64,000 nt of DNA from Tenacibaculum singaporense (GTDB lineage: Bacteria; Bacteroidota; Bacteroidia; Flavobacteriales; Flavobacteriaceae): contig NZ_CP032548.1 of assembly GCF_003867015.1 (NCBI RefSeq), forward strand, positions 2,857,001 through 2,921,000, in the 5' to 3' direction. The translations under genes and the position numbers were made by a program. This document shows, piece after piece, positions 17,117 to 26,110 of this stretch; position 1 is the stretch's first letter; each line of letters starts with the position of its first letter. The notes beneath the pieces are model-generated. The model was not told where the DNA came from. It saw nothing but the letters and a program-made list of their open reading frames with translations, and searched no databases.

Positions 17117-17533
17117 ATGAATAAGCAAGCATCTCTTACAGTCTTAAACAGTTACAACAAAAACACCTTGATGGAAACTTTAGAAATAGAGTTTGTTGAT
17201 GTAGGAGATGATTTTATTACTGCTAAAATGCCCGTGACACCTAAAGTACATCAACCCTATGGAATTTTACATGGTGGTGCTACTGCTGCTTTGGCAGAAT
17301 CGGTTGGTAGTTGTGCTTCCGCTTTTTTTTTAAGAGACTCTAATAAAATTGTTAAAGGGATTGAACTGAGCATCAATCATGTAAAAAGTAAGCGAGAAGG
17401 ACATGTTTTTGCTACCGCTAAAGCGATTCATAAAGGTAGAACTACACATTTATGGGAAGTGAGAATTGTTGATGAGGATGATAACTTGATTTCACTTTGT
17501 AAGATTACCAATATTGTTTTAAACAAACAATAG
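17117..17533 (+). CDS. Hotdog-fold thioesterase, probably DHNA-CoA thioesterase (MenI-like)
   Basis: A PaaI-type hotdog protein of 138 residues with the catalytic-helix motif GILHGGATAALAESVGS and a closing GRTTHLWEVRIVDEDD strand. The gene one step downstream encodes isochorismate synthase MenF, so hydrolysis of 1,4-dihydroxy-2-naphthoyl-CoA in menaquinone synthesis is the likely reaction (context inference). The alpha/beta hydrolase start is one base past its stop. The divergent promoter lies within about 60 bases upstream. Confidence 0.78.
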   Translation: MNKQASLTVLNSYNKNTLMETLEIEFVDVGDDFITAKMPVTPKVHQPYGILHGGATAALAESVGSCASAFFLRDSNKIVKGIELSINHVKSKREGHVFATAKAIHKGRTTHLWEVRIVDEDDNLISLCKITNIVLNKQ

Positions 17534-17534
17534 C

Positions 17535-18386
17535 ATGAAGTTGCTAAAAAAAATCTTAAAAATCGTTGGAATTGCTCTCTTTGTGCTTTTCCTTGTTTTA
17601 TATTATTTATTCTGGAATTTTTCTGCTCCTAAATCTGATGTAAAAGTGCTTAAAAAATTTTCAGGCAGTTCTGTTACTCCTGTCCTCACTTATGAAAACT
17701 TTAAAGGTTTTAAGTACAGAAAACTTTCAATCATAAAAGATACTACCTTACCTACACTGGTTTTTGTTCACGGAACGATAGGTTCTTCTACTGATTTTGT
17801 AAAATATATGAAGGATAGCGCATTGCTTAATAAAGCTAATATGATTTCATACGACAGAATTGGTTACAATTATCAAGACAAAAATCTGGTTCAAGAAAGT
17901 ATTGCTTTTGAGCGTGACATGTTAAAAAATATTTTACATGATATTACCCCCCATAAAACAATTCTTGTAGGTTATTCTTATGGAGGACCTATTACCTTAG
18001 CTATACAAGAAAAAGTTAGAAAAGTAATTTTGCTGGCTCCTGCTGTGTACAGTAAAGTAGAACCCATGCCATGGTCCTTAAATTTATATAAATGGAAAGT
18101 TACTCGATGGTTGGTTCCTCCAATATGGCAAGAAGCGAGCAAAGAAAAGTTATCTCATAAACAAGATTTACAACTATTTGAAAACAATTGGGAATCTACT
18201 CCTAACAACATAGTAAGTATCCATGGAACTAATGATTGGATTGTACCTATTGAAAACTCTTTATTTTTGAAAGAACAATTTCCTAAAAATCAGTTTGAGT
18301 TAATTAGCATTCCTGATGCTGGTCATGGATTTATTTGGAGTAAATTTGACACGATTAAAGAACATTTTATACAACAATTAGATTGA
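17535..18386 (+). CDS. Membrane-anchored alpha/beta hydrolase in the menaquinone gene group
   Basis: A 283-residue protein with one N-terminal transmembrane helix (residues 8-28) followed by an alpha/beta hydrolase fold: oxyanion-region FVHGTIGSSTD, nucleophile elbow GYSYGGP (Ser about residue 148), late acid in IHGTNDWIVP and the final catalytic His in DAGHGF. It is inserted between the thioesterase and menF, overlapping the menF start by four bases. MenH is also an alpha/beta hydrolase, but the membrane anchor argues against direct equivalence, so I leave the reaction open. Confidence 0.75.
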   Translation: MKLLKKILKIVGIALFVLFLVLYYLFWNFSAPKSDVKVLKKFSGSSVTPVLTYENFKGFKYRKLSIIKDTTLPTLVFVHGTIGSSTDFVKYMKDSALLNKANMISYDRIGYNYQDKNLVQESIAFERDMLKNILHDITPHKTILVGYSYGGPITLAIQEKVRKVILLAPAVYSKVEPMPWSLNLYKWKVTRWLVPPIWQEASKEKLSHKQDLQLFENNWESTPNNIVSIHGTNDWIVPIENSLFLKEQFPKNQFELISIPDAGHGFIWSKFDTIKEHFIQQLD

Positions 18387-19420
18387 GTATTTTTTTAAAC
18401 ATAAAAGAAGCCTTCAACAAAGAATTACCTTTTGTTACTTGCAGAAAACCTAACAGTTCTATAATTAAAGGGTGGTTCCAACAAAACAACGACTTAATTA
18501 CCTCTGAAAATTATAATGAGAGTGGATTTATTTTTGCTCCGTTTGACAGCAGAGAAAAAGCTATTTTAATTCCTAGAAATCAATCTACTTATATTGAAGA
18601 AGAAACTACTGTTGGAGATACTCAAACTAACAATAATGATCATGCTCCTGATGCAGCTTCCGAAGAGAGCCACATTCAACTAGTTGAAAAAGGAATAGCC
18701 GCTATTAAAAATCAGCAGTTTAAAAAAGTAGTTCTTTCTAGAAAAGAAAAAATTGAGTTATCAGATTTCAGCCTTATTGATACTTTTCAAAAACTTCTAA
18801 ATAACTACCCTACAGCTTTTGTATATGTTTGGTATCATCCTAAAATTGGGTTATGGTTAGGAGCTACCCCAGAAACTTTAGTTAGTATTAAAGATAAAAG
18901 TTTCACTACTATGGCTTTGGCGGGAACACAAGTTTACAATGGCACAACGAATGTTACTTGGCAGCCAAAAGAATTAGAAGAACAACAATTTGTAACTGAC
19001 TACATCACTGATAGGTTATCTGATATTTCCTTAAACATTACAACATCTGGTGTTGAAACTATAAAAGCGGGTAAATTACTCCATTTAAGAACCATTCTTA
19101 ATGGAAAGTTAAAAACAAATACTGCTTCTTTAATCAAAAGCCTACATCCTACCCCTGCCGTTTGTGGAATGCCTTTAGAGGCTTCAAAACAATTTATTTT
19201 AAACAATGAGAACTACCATAGAAGCTTTTATACAGGTTTTTTAGGAGAATTGAATACAGACAATAAGGAAAGTCATTTATTTGTTAATCTTCGTTGTATG
19301 GAAGTTTCTAACAATACTGTATATATTTATGTTGGAGGTGGAATTACAAATGACAGTAATGCTATAAAAGAATGGCAAGAAACAGTAGCAAAAACTACTA
19401 CTATGAAAAAAGTTTTATAG
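18383..19420 (+). CDS. menF: Isochorismate synthase
   Basis: A chorismate-utilising enzyme of 345 residues, beginning with TTG at 18383 that overlaps the previous stop. Characteristic segments include FKKVVLSRKEKIEL, LGATPETLV, MALAGTQ, LRTILNGKL, HPTPAVCGMP and the C-terminal YVGGGI with the magnesium-binding Glu following in KEWQETVAKT. The product, isochorismate, feeds menaquinone synthesis, which fits a respiratory flavobacterium. The enzyme is shorter than E. coli MenF because the N-terminal domain is reduced. Confidence 0.87.
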   Translation: MSIFLNIKEAFNKELPFVTCRKPNSSIIKGWFQQNNDLITSENYNESGFIFAPFDSREKAILIPRNQSTYIEEETTVGDTQTNNNDHAPDAASEESHIQLVEKGIAAIKNQQFKKVVLSRKEKIELSDFSLIDTFQKLLNNYPTAFVYVWYHPKIGLWLGATPETLVSIKDKSFTTMALAGTQVYNGTTNVTWQPKELEEQQFVTDYITDRLSDISLNITTSGVETIKAGKLLHLRTILNGKLKTNTASLIKSLHPTPAVCGMPLEASKQFILNNENYHRSFYTGFLGELNTDNKESHLFVNLRCMEVSNNTVYIYVGGGITNDSNAIKEWQETVAKTTTMKKVL

Positions 19421-19524
19421 GAAAACCACCTACTCTACAAAATACTTTACCCCAAAATAAATATAACTTACTGAAATTCAGTTTTTTTTTATTATATTTA
19501 GATAAACTCAAAACTCGCTTTCCT

Positions 19525-19656
19525 ATGAAACAAAAATTACTTAGGATTAACCAGCGTGAAGATAAACTTAACAGTAGAGTAGGTAGAACTTTAACTTATA
19601 AGCAGCTGGTTGAATTCGCATCAAAACTACCAAACAAAATAAAATCGCTTGTATAA
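19525..19656 (+). CDS. Small basic protein, unknown
   Basis: A 43-codon frame, MKQKLLRINQREDKL at the start, rich in Lys and Arg. Upstream, TATATTTA resembles a -7 box. It is followed by a weak hairpin around CCAATTG/CAATTGG near 19668. I cannot assign it, and it could be chance; its position in a 380-base gap between menF and the DUF3276 gene makes it worth keeping. Confidence 0.35.
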   Translation: MKQKLLRINQREDKLNSRVGRTLTYKQLVEFASKLPNKIKSLV

Positions 19657-19800
19657 AATAAAAACCACCAATTGCTGTGCAACAATTGGCAGTTTTCTAA
19701 GTGTAAATTGAATTTGAATTGATTTTTTTCTGCACAATCCAATCTCTAAACACAAATTGTACAATTTGTGTTTAGAGTTATGCAAAACAGTTTCTTCTGC

Positions 19801-20163
19801 TTAAATATCATCAAAGGAAACGTCAGTAAAGCTTTCTGTTGAAGTTGCTTCAGTTGCTACGTTCTCTTCCTTTTTATAGTCTTTTTGATGACGTTCACTG
19901 ATTACCTCAGATCCTTTTTCGTTAACTATGAAGTCTGTTGCTTTATTCAACATTTCTTTAAAGTCACTAAAATCTTCTTTGTATAGGTAAATTTTATGTT
20001 TTTGATAATGGAAAGAACCATCATCATGAGTAAACTTCTTACTCTCTGTCACTGTTAAATAATAATCATCTGCCTTTGTAGATCTAACATCAAAAAAATA
20101 TGTTCTTCTTCCTGCTCTTAAAACCTGTGAAAAGATTTCTTCTTGTTCTACTCTCTCGCTCAT
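19801..20163 (-). CDS. DUF3276 PUR-alpha-like nucleic-acid-binding protein
   Basis: A 120-residue protein with the Bacteroidota PUR repeat: EEIFSQVLRAGRRTYFFDVRSTKADDYYLTVTE, then HKIYLYKEDFSDF. This fold binds single-stranded DNA or RNA in Borrelia and eukaryotic Pur-alpha relatives. The C-terminal 30 residues are acidic and likely disordered. Strongly conserved in Flavobacteriia, its targets are unknown. It lies upstream of the ABC exporter gene's 3' end on the same strand. Confidence 0.82.
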   Translation of the reverse strand: MSERVEQEEIFSQVLRAGRRTYFFDVRSTKADDYYLTVTESKKFTHDDGSFHYQKHKIYLYKEDFSDFKEMLNKATDFIVNEKGSEVISERHQKDYKKEENVATEATSTESFTDVSFDDI

Positions 20164-20245
20164 AATTCGCTACTTAAAATAATAGTTGTTTACTTAAATT
20201 TTCTCAACAAATCTAACAAAATATTTGACTTGACAATACGAAATG

Positions 20246-22000
20246 CTATATTTCTTTTTCTAAAAGCTGTTGCTCATACAACTCTTTGTAATAACCTTCT
20301 TGTTTTACTAATTGATTATGAACACCTTGCTGAATTATCCTTCCTTCATTTAGTACAATTATTTTATCTGCATTTTTTGCTGACGACACTCTATGGCTTA
20401 TTATTATCGTTGTTTTATCACTAGAAACACGTTCTAAATTTGATAAAATTCTTTCTTCAGTCTCAGTATCAACAGCTGAAAGGCAATCGTCAAAAATTAA
20501 AATTTTAGGATCTTTTATAATGGCTCTTGCTATAGAAGTTCTTTGCTTTTGTCCTCCAGAAAGCGTAACACCACGTTCTCCTAAAATAGTTTTATAGCCT
20601 TGTTTAAAGTCAATAATATTATCATGTATAACCGCATTTTTGGCTGCTTCAATAATCTCTTCTTCTGTAGCATCTTCTTTTCCAAATTTTATATTGTTTT
20701 CAATGGTATCTGAAAACAAAAACGGTTCTTGCGGCACAAAACCAATTTGGTTTCTTATGTCATATAAATTGCAAGCTTTAATATCTTTTCCATCCATTAA
20801 TACAGTCCCTCCTGTAGTATCATACAAACGTGAAACTAAGTTAATTATAGATGATTTACCACTTCCTGTTTTTCCTAATATTGCTAGTGTTTCTCCTTTT
20901 TCTACCCTAAAACTTACATCTTTTAACGCTGTGATATTTGTATCTTCATAGGTTAAAGAAACATGATTAAACTCAATATCTCCTTCGATGGCGGTTTCTT
21001 CTTCATTTGCATTTTCAATTTCAGGAACTTGTTCTAAAAATTCATTAATTCTTTCTTGAGAAGCTTCAGCCTGTTGCACCATTGAAGTTACCCAACCAAC
21101 TACAGCCACTGGCCATGTTAAAATATTTACATACATAACAAAAGCACCAATGGCTCCTACTTGAATTTCTTCATTAATATATAATGTACCACCAACATAC
21201 AAAACAATGATGTTACTAATTCCTATTAATAAAATCATTAATGGAAAAAATAATGCCTGTACCTTATATAAGTTAATATTTTTGTCTTTACTAGCATCTG
21301 CCAGCGTATCAAAATTCTTAATCACAGCACTTTCTATTGCGTATGATTTTACCACATTAATTCCAGAGAAAAACTCTTGATTAAACGTTGTTAATTTTGA
21401 GAGATATTGCTGAACTACTGTACTTCGTTTATTAATTTGCTTGCTTAAAACAAACACTGATACTGATAAAACAGGGAAAGGTATCATTGTATACAAAGTA
21501 AGTTTTGGTGATATTGCATACATTTGAGTAAACCCAACAGCGAAGGAAACCAGCATGTTTAATGAGTACATAATGGCTGGTCCAAAATACATGCGAACTT
21601 TAGACACATCTTCACTAATGCGGTTCATTAAATCACCCGTTCTATTTTGCTTGTAAAAATTAAGTGATAGCCGTTGATATTGCTGATAAATTTCATTTTT
21701 TAAATCAAACTCTATTAATCGAGACATTACAATTATAGTTTGACGCATTAAAAATGTAAAAAAACCACCTAACAATGTTACCCCAACTATAAGTAAGATA
21801 TTTGTAAAAAGAATACTTTTTACCTCTGATAATTCCGTTATTTTACCCAACTGATAATCTTCCACTACATTTAGTGAATCTCCTACAAAATTTGGAATTT
21901 TAAGTGTTAGTATTTTTGATAATATTGTAATTAAAATTCCTAATAACAACCTCCATTTGTATTTAACAAAGTACTTATTTAAGTATTGTAATGCTTTCAA
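20246..22000 (-). CDS. ABC exporter, fused membrane and ATPase domains (MsbA/multidrug type)
   Basis: A 584-residue half-transporter: six membrane helices in residues 15-320, then the nucleotide-binding domain with Walker A LGKTGSGKSS, signature LSGGQKQR and Walker B ILIFDDCLSAVDTET, followed by the H-loop IISHR. It should dimerise and export lipids, peptides or drugs. The Walker B Glu is replaced by Asp (FDD), seen in some heterodimeric exporters. No partner gene is adjacent, so the substrate remains open. Confidence 0.88.
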   Translation of the reverse strand: MKALQYLNKYFVKYKWRLLLGILITILSKILTLKIPNFVGDSLNVVEDYQLGKITELSEVKSILFTNILLIVGVTLLGGFFTFLMRQTIIVMSRLIEFDLKNEIYQQYQRLSLNFYKQNRTGDLMNRISEDVSKVRMYFGPAIMYSLNMLVSFAVGFTQMYAISPKLTLYTMIPFPVLSVSVFVLSKQINKRSTVVQQYLSKLTTFNQEFFSGINVVKSYAIESAVIKNFDTLADASKDKNINLYKVQALFFPLMILLIGISNIIVLYVGGTLYINEEIQVGAIGAFVMYVNILTWPVAVVGWVTSMVQQAEASQERINEFLEQVPEIENANEEETAIEGDIEFNHVSLTYEDTNITALKDVSFRVEKGETLAILGKTGSGKSSIINLVSRLYDTTGGTVLMDGKDIKACNLYDIRNQIGFVPQEPFLFSDTIENNIKFGKEDATEEEIIEAAKNAVIHDNIIDFKQGYKTILGERGVTLSGGQKQRTSIARAIIKDPKILIFDDCLSAVDTETEERILSNLERVSSDKTTIIISHRVSSAKNADKIIVLNEGRIIQQGVHNQLVKQEGYYKELYEQQLLEKEI

Positions 22001-22071
22001 TTCTATCTTATTATAAAAATTAAACTTTATAAGGGGTTCTTGTTAAAGATACCTTAATTGAGACCTCTTTT

Positions 22072-22103
22072 TTTGCTTATGTTTTAACGATTTCTTATTT
22101 TTG
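22072..22103 (+). promoter_or_regulatory. Promoter of leucine dehydrogenase gene
   Basis: TTTG at 22072-22075 and TATTTTTG at 22096-22103 with a 20-base spacer match the Bacteroidota promoter. The start codon lies 52 bases downstream. Confidence 0.6.
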
Positions 22104-22155
22104 CCCTCGAATTTTTGAGATTGTCCAAATCATCTCAAATTAAAAAACAAAACAA

Positions 22156-23256
22156 ATGACATCAGAAATCATTGATACTAAAGATCTTAAGAATGACCCA
22201 GTGTTTGGTCAGTTATCTTTTGACAATCACGAGCAAATCGTTTTTTGCAACGACGAAGATACAGGTTTAAAAGCAATTATCGGTATCCATAACACAACTT
22301 TAGGACCTGCTTTAGGAGGTACTAGAATGTGGCAATATAAAAGTGAATGGGAAGCTTTAAATGATGTATTACGTTTGTCTCGTGGTATGACATACAAGTC
22401 TGCTATTACTGGATTAAACCTTGGTGGTGGTAAAGCAGTTATTATTGGTGATGCTAAAACTCAAAAGAACGACGCTTTAATGCGTAAATTTGGTGAGTTT
22501 GTTAATTCTTTAAGCGGAAAATATATTACTGCTGAAGATGTTGGAATGGAAACTCGTGATATGGATATTATCCGTGAAGTTACTCCACACGTAACAGGTG
22601 TTTCTGAAAGTATTGGAGGTTCTGGAAACCCTTCTCCTGTAACTGCTTATGGTGTTTACATGGGAATGAAAGCTGCTGCTAAATACAAGTTTGGAACTGA
22701 GAACTTAGACGGTAAAAAAGTATTAGTTCAAGGTGTTGGTCATGTTGGAGAAACTTTAGTGAAGCATATTACTGACGAAGGAGCACAAGTTATTTTAAAC
22801 GATATTAATGAAGCTCGTTTAGAAGAGTTAAGTAAAAAATATGGTGCTAACGTAGTGTTAGGAAATGATATTTTTGGATTAGATGTTGATATTTACGCTC
22901 CGTGTGCTTTAGGTGCTACTATTAATGATGAAAGTATCGCTCAATTAAAAGCTAAGGTAATTGCTGGTGCTGCAAACAACCAATTAGCTAACGAGTTAAA
23001 ACATGGTACAATGTTAAAGGATAAAGGAATTGCTTATGCTCCTGACTTCTTAATTAACGCTGGTGGAATTATTAATGTATATGCTGAAGTTGTTGGTTAT
23101 GATAAAGCTGAGAGCTTAAAAAGAACTGAAAACATTTACAATACTACATTAGAGATTTTCAATTTATCTGAAAAAGAGAATATCACTACACATCAAGCTG
23201 CTTTCAATATTGCACAAACAAGAATTGATGCTCGCAAAAAAGAGCAAAATAGCTAG
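22156..23256 (+). CDS. ldh: Leucine dehydrogenase (Glu/Leu/Phe/Val dehydrogenase family)
   Basis: A 366-residue enzyme. The catalytic region GGTRMWQYKS and KSAITGLNLGGGKAVIIGD holds the substrate Lys pair, and the NAD domain has GVGHVGETLVKHI. The conserved APCALGATIND segment is typical for the branched-chain members. It converts leucine (valine, isoleucine) and NAD to 2-oxo acids and ammonium, probably feeding branched fatty acid synthesis, abundant in Flavobacteriia. It has its own promoter. Confidence 0.88.
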   Translation: MTSEIIDTKDLKNDPVFGQLSFDNHEQIVFCNDEDTGLKAIIGIHNTTLGPALGGTRMWQYKSEWEALNDVLRLSRGMTYKSAITGLNLGGGKAVIIGDAKTQKNDALMRKFGEFVNSLSGKYITAEDVGMETRDMDIIREVTPHVTGVSESIGGSGNPSPVTAYGVYMGMKAAAKYKFGTENLDGKKVLVQGVGHVGETLVKHITDEGAQVILNDINEARLEELSKKYGANVVLGNDIFGLDVDIYAPCALGATINDESIAQLKAKVIAGAANNQLANELKHGTMLKDKGIAYAPDFLINAGGIINVYAEVVGYDKAESLKRTENIYNTTLEIFNLSEKENITTHQAAFNIAQTRIDARKKEQNS

Positions 23257-23275
23257 ATAAAAAATAAAAAAGTTT

Positions 23276-23319
23276 TACTTTTGCAGAGCGTTAGAAATAG
23301 TTTCTATCGCTCTTTTTTT
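23276..23319 (+). promoter_or_regulatory. Promoter box followed by a terminator-like hairpin in front of nusB
   Basis: TACTTTTG (23276-23283) matches the -7 consensus. Directly after it, GAGCG-TTAGAAA and TTTCTAT-CGCTC form a 12-bp stem with a TAG loop followed by eight Ts, ending 15 bases before the nusB ATG. If transcription starts after the box, the leader contains an intrinsic terminator. It could also simply end the Ldh transcript. Confidence 0.5.
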
Positions 23320-23333
23320 TAAAGTTCTTTAGA

Positions 23334-24272
23334 ATGATTAACAGAAGACATATTCGTGTTAAAGTAATGCAGTCGGTTTATGCGATGCAACAATCGCATA
23401 GCGATGATTTAGTTAAGGAAGAAAAATTCTTAAAACACAGCATTCAAAAAATGTACGATTTGTACGTTTTAAACCTTCAATTATTAGTTGAAGTACAAAA
23501 ATTAGCTCGTAAGAGAATAGAGCTTTCTAAAAAGAAAATACTAGCTACAAAAGAAGAACTCAACCCAAATACAAAATTTATAGACAATAAACTTTTAAAC
23601 TCACTTAATGAAAGTGTAAGTTTAGAAGGGTATGTTGAGCTTAACAAGCTAAATTATTGGGATCTTGATGATGAGTATGTAAAAATCTTATTAGATGAAT
23701 TACAGAAAAGTGACATCTACAAAAAGTACATGGACACTGTTGAAGATTCTTACAATGTAGATAAAGCCTTTGTCATTGACTTTTTTAGAGATATAGTAGC
23801 TCCTAATGAAAAGTTAGCTGATTATTTTGAGGACAAAATGATTTCTTGGGTTGATGATATTCCTTTTGTAAATACTTGGATTCTTAAATCTTTAAACAAA
23901 CAAAAAGCAAATAAGCCCTTTATATTAGGTAGTTTGTATAAAGACAATGATGATAAGGTTTTTGTTTCTGATTTGTTTACAAAAACAATGTTACATCAAC
24001 ACAAATACGAAGAAGATATTAAAGAGAAAACTCCTAACTGGGAAGCTGATAGGATTGCTGATATTGATATGATTATTATTAAAATGGCTATTACAGAATT
24101 TTTACACTTCCCTTCAATTCCAAGTAGAGTTACCATTAATGAATATATTGAGTTAGCAAAAGATTATTCAACAAACAAAAGTGGTTACTTTATTAATGGA
24201 GTTTTAGATAAATTAGCCAAAGACTATCTAAGTTCAAACAAGATGGTTAAAATAGGTAGAGGTTTATTATAA
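23334..24272 (+). CDS. nusB: NusB family transcription antitermination protein, long form
   Basis: A 312-residue protein, about twice the length of E. coli NusB. The first 20 residues (RRHIRVKVMQSVYAMQQS) and the C-terminal 130 residues (IADIDMIIIKMAITEFLHFPSIPSRVTINEYIELAKDYSTNKSGYFINGVLDKLA) carry the NusB RNA/NusE contact surfaces. Between them a Bacteroidota-specific helical insertion occupies about 130 residues. It acts with NusE/S10 in rRNA antitermination. It heads a group with DUF1573, YajC, YbbR and CoaE genes. Confidence 0.88.
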   Translation: MINRRHIRVKVMQSVYAMQQSHSDDLVKEEKFLKHSIQKMYDLYVLNLQLLVEVQKLARKRIELSKKKILATKEELNPNTKFIDNKLLNSLNESVSLEGYVELNKLNYWDLDDEYVKILLDELQKSDIYKKYMDTVEDSYNVDKAFVIDFFRDIVAPNEKLADYFEDKMISWVDDIPFVNTWILKSLNKQKANKPFILGSLYKDNDDKVFVSDLFTKTMLHQHKYEEDIKEKTPNWEADRIADIDMIIIKMAITEFLHFPSIPSRVTINEYIELAKDYSTNKSGYFINGVLDKLAKDYLSSNKMVKIGRGLL

Positions 24273-24311
24273 TAAATTAGTATTTTTACAACAAACTAAA
24301 AATATTTTAAA

Positions 24312-24779
24312 ATGAAGAAAATAGCAGTAATGGTAGCATTTGTTGTTTCTGCAGGAATGTTAGTTTCGTGCGGGCAAGGGAATGCTTCATCAAAAGTTAA
24401 AAAAGAAAATGTTGAAAACGCAGAAAAAAGGGATAGCTCTATTGGTTTAGGTGCTCCTGTTATTTCTTTTGACAAAGAAGAGTTTGACTTTGGTACTGTT
24501 AACGAAGGCGAAGTTGTTAAAACTACCTTCGTAGTAACCAATACTGGTAAGAGTGATTTAATCATTACAAATGCACAAGCGTCATGTGGATGTACTGTTC
24601 CTGAATGGCCAAAAGAAGCTATTGCCCCTGGTAAAACAGGAGACATTAAAGTTAGCTTTAATACTAACGGGAGAGTTAATAAGCAATCTAAGTCTATTAC
24701 TTTAACCACCAATACTGAAAAAGGTAGAGAGGTTATTAAGATTTCTGGAATGGTAACCCCTAAAAAGAAGAACTCATAA
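24312..24779 (+). CDS. DUF1573 lipoprotein
   Basis: A 155-residue lipoprotein with signal peptide and lipobox LVSCG (Cys at residue 20), then a single immunoglobulin-like DUF1573 domain: FDFGTVNEGEVVKTTFVVTNTGKSDLII and the CGCTVPEWPKEAIAPGKTG signature. The family is abundant in Bacteroidota envelopes with no fixed function. The stop codon shares a base with the YajC start, showing tight coupling. Confidence 0.85.
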   Translation: MKKIAVMVAFVVSAGMLVSCGQGNASSKVKKENVENAEKRDSSIGLGAPVISFDKEEFDFGTVNEGEVVKTTFVVTNTGKSDLIITNAQASCGCTVPEWPKEAIAPGKTGDIKVSFNTNGRVNKQSKSITLTTNTEKGREVIKISGMVTPKKKNS

Positions 24780-25099
24780 TGTTTACAACCATTTTTTTAC
24801 AAGCTAGCTCACAAGAAAGTTTAATGAACATGCTTCCTTTTGTGGCAATGATTGCCGTTTTTTACTTTTTAATTATTCGTCCACAAATGAGACGCCAAAA
24901 AAAGGAAAAACAATTTCAAACAGAAATTAAAAAAGGAGCCAAAGTAGTTACAACTAGTGGTATTCATGGTAAAATTGCAGAAATTAACGATACTGATAAC
25001 ACTGTTACTATTGAAACAGGTGCAGGTAAGATCAAGTTTGAACGTTCTGCCATTTCTATGGAAATGAGTAAAAAATACACTACTGAAACTAAAAAATAA
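24779..25099 (+). CDS. yajC: Preprotein translocase subunit YajC
   Basis: A 106-residue protein with a single N-terminal membrane helix (residues 18-37) ending in FYFLIIRPQMRRQKKEK, the YajC signature, followed by a small beta domain (GAKVVTTSGIHGKIAEIND). It associates with SecDF in the inner membrane. A terminator with stem GTGAGC/GCTCAC follows at 25117-25140. Confidence 0.9.
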   Translation: MFTTIFLQASSQESLMNMLPFVAMIAVFYFLIIRPQMRRQKKEKQFQTEIKKGAKVVTTSGIHGKIAEINDTDNTVTIETGAGKIKFERSAISMEMSKKYTTETKK

Positions 25100-25116
25100 T
25101 AGTATTCAATTTTATA

Positions 25117-25145
25117 AAAAAGTGAGCTCATGGGCTCACTTTTTT
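25117..25145 (+). terminator. Terminator after yajC
   Basis: AAAAAAGTGAGC and GCTCACTTTTTT pair around TCATGG; a long T-run follows. Confidence 0.8.
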
Positions 25146-25179
25146 GTTTTTTATGTAGATTGCATCAATAAACTATTTC

Positions 25180-26109
25180 TTGAAAACAAAATTTAACATA
25201 CCTAAGACTTTTTTTGGTTTTTTAACAGCTTCCATATTTTTTTGGTTGCTTATCAACCTATCAAAAGAATATGATACAACTATAGTATATGATGTTGAAT
25301 ATACACAACTACCACAACAAAAAACACTAATAGAAACCCCTATTAAAACCCTATCTTTAAAACTAAAAAGTAGTGGTTATAACTTGTTAGTAACCAGCAT
25401 AACACATAAACCTATTAAATTAGACCTTAATAAGGTTTCTAAAAAGACTGGTACTAGTTATTACTTTTTATCTAAAGACCTCACTTCAGAAATTCAAGAA
25501 CAACTAAAATCTAGTATTGAATTACTTAAAATTGAAGAAGATACTATTCCTTTAAAAATTGGTACACTTAGCTCCAAAAAAGTTCCTTTAAAACCTAGCC
25601 TTAACTTATCTTTTCAACTAGGTTATGATCTTTCAAAACCAGTAACTATTACTCCTGATAGCGTTTTAATTTCTGGTGATGAAGCCCATATTGTTAAAAC
25701 CGATTTTTTAAATTTAGAGAACATTACCTTAGAAAACTTATCAAAAAGCACAAACATCTCTACTCCTATTATTTTTCCAGAAAATACTCAGCTGAAATCA
25801 AGTCATTCTAAAGCTGAAATTAGTATTGAAGTTGATAAGTTTACAGAAGGAGAAATAGAAGTACCAGTATTTGTTAAAAATGCTCCTAAGGGAATTAATG
25901 TTTTCCCTAAAAAAGTTAAGATTATATACAAAGTAGGATTACAAAACTTCAATGAAGTAACTCCTGATTTATTTAAGGTAGAATGTGATTACTTGCAATC
26001 TAAAAATAAAGAAGTTAATTACCTTACACCACAAATTAAAGGTCTTCCTGACATGGTAACCTTGGTAAGAGTAGTTCCTAATAAGATTGATTTTTTAATA
26101 TACGAATAA
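25180..26109 (+). CDS. YbbR-domain protein
   Basis: A 309-residue protein starting with TTG at 25180: an N-terminal membrane helix (residues 11-27) followed by YbbR-like beta repeats (for example DVEYTQLPQQKTLIETP and KPVTITPDSVLISGDEA). YbbR proteins in Firmicutes modulate the diadenylate cyclase CdaA; the Bacteroidota relatives are less studied. It is one base upstream of coaE, so the two are co-transcribed. Confidence 0.72.
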   Translation: MKTKFNIPKTFFGFLTASIFFWLLINLSKEYDTTIVYDVEYTQLPQQKTLIETPIKTLSLKLKSSGYNLLVTSITHKPIKLDLNKVSKKTGTSYYFLSKDLTSEIQEQLKSSIELLKIEEDTIPLKIGTLSSKKVPLKPSLNLSFQLGYDLSKPVTITPDSVLISGDEAHIVKTDFLNLENITLENLSKSTNISTPIIFPENTQLKSSHSKAEISIEVDKFTEGEIEVPVFVKNAPKGINVFPKKVKIIYKVGLQNFNEVTPDLFKVECDYLQSKNKEVNYLTPQIKGLPDMVTLVRVVPNKIDFLIYE

Positions 26110-26110
26110 A

